Assembly (NCBI GenBank): GCA_022564535.1
Contig: JADFLD010000140.1
Location: 1-6,180 of the forward strand
DNA: 6,180 nucleotides
Origin: Gemmatimonadota bacterium
Lineage (GTDB): Bacteria; Gemmatimonadota; Gemmatimonadetes; Longimicrobiales; UBA6960
Reading direction: 5' to 3'
This document shows positions 5,920-6,180 of the stretch, piece by piece; within the stretch, counting starts at the first letter, position 1; every line of letters begins with the position of its first letter. The position numbers were made by a program, and so were the translations under genes. The notes under the pieces are model-generated. The model saw only the letters and a program-made list of their open reading frames with translations. It was not told the DNA's origin and made no database searches.

Positions 5920-6180
5920 TCAAATGACACCCATAACGTCAAGCGGCACCCACCCGACTTTCCCGTCGTCGAGCACGACCTCGGCCCACGCTCCTGTCCT
6001 TTGATCGACACGCACCCGCGTGCCCTCGTGAACTTCGAAGAGCGTCAGGTCGTCGTCTCGCGACGGCGCGGAGCGCACGGCGACGGACTCCACCAGAATC
6101 ACTCCCCGTTCCCGCTGTCCGAGCCCCAGTTCTCGAACGACCAGGTTCGCCCCGAGGACCAGGACGACCACACCCCCCCC
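5920..6180 (-). CDS. C-terminal part of a membrane-anchored SH3-domain protein (BatE-like), truncated by window edge
   Basis: The last 86 residues of a protein whose start lies right of the window. At the edge, a hydrophobic run (VVVLVLGANLVV) looks like the end of a transmembrane helix. After a short linker comes a bacterial SH3-type domain of about 60 residues: VESVAVRSAPSRDD, then LFEVHEGTRVRV, then WAEVVLDDGKVGWVPLD, ending at TGA. This layout, helix followed by a terminal SH3 domain, fits the end of BatE-type proteins (TPR plus SH3) of aerotolerance operons, but without the TPR part the identity is a guess. The visible GTG at 6171 is probably internal. The reading at 6173-6180 runs through eight C residues, where a sequencing error would shift the frame. 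Confidence 0.75.
   Translation of the reverse strand, partial: GGGVVVLVLGANLVVRELGLGQRERGVILVESVAVRSAPSRDDDLTLFEVHEGTRVRVDQRTGAWAEVVLDDGKVGWVPLDVMGVI

Noticed and set aside
1..6180. CRISPR array, tRNA, rRNA, insertion sequence, or phage or toxin-antitoxin genes
   Set aside because: I saw no regularly spaced repeats, tRNA-like cloverleaf, rRNA motifs, transposase or terminal inverted repeats.

Overview
The window looks like part of a chromosome from a high-GC, Gram-negative bacterium. It has a TolC-type outer-membrane protein, several exported proteins with signal peptides, a lipoprotein cytochrome c, and strong codon bias against A/T-ending leucine and serine codons. A cytochrome c fused to a copper type II monooxygenase-like domain, next to a secreted Ig-like protein and a BatE-like SH3 protein, is a combination I associate with uncultured Gemmatimonadota or Acidobacteriota-like lineages. 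That taxonomic guess is inference only; no rRNA or tRNA gene is present to test it.

Layout, left to right. Positions 1-123 hold no gene I can support, only two short perfect palindromes downstream of the TolC gene. A complete TolC-family outer-membrane efflux gene lies on the minus strand (124-1665, possibly starting at 1731). Just upstream of it, at 1758-1860, is a broken 3' end of an OmpR/PhoB-type response-regulator gene in the same orientation. A plus-strand VOC (glyoxalase/bleomycin-resistance fold) gene follows (1948-2373). Its 3' end overlaps by 11 bp the end of a convergent minus-strand gene for a lipoprotein monoheme cytochrome c (2363-2866).

From 3028 to the right edge the window is one minus-strand block, read right to left. 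It contains the C-terminus of an SH3-domain protein (from the right edge to 5920), a four-helix membrane protein (5430-5900), a secreted two-domain beta-rich protein of unknown function (4489-5331), and the cytochrome c/copper monooxygenase-like fusion (3100-4479). An intrinsic terminator (3028-3060) ends the block. The last two genes are 9 to 18 nt apart, and the Shine-Dalgarno of the second overlaps the stop codon of the first, so they are very probably translated together.

The most interesting part is the periplasmic redox pair at 3100-5331. The fusion keeps a heme c site and all six positions expected for the two copper sites of the PHM/DBM fold. Its partner is an exported protein with a PKD-like domain and a Cys-Cys-Trp motif. 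A plausible reading, not proven, is a copper oxygenase that receives electrons through its own heme domain instead of from ascorbate, with the secreted partner helping in substrate or metal binding. The separate lipoprotein cytochrome c at 2363-2866 could be an electron donor, but it lies beyond the terminator and is probably transcribed on its own.
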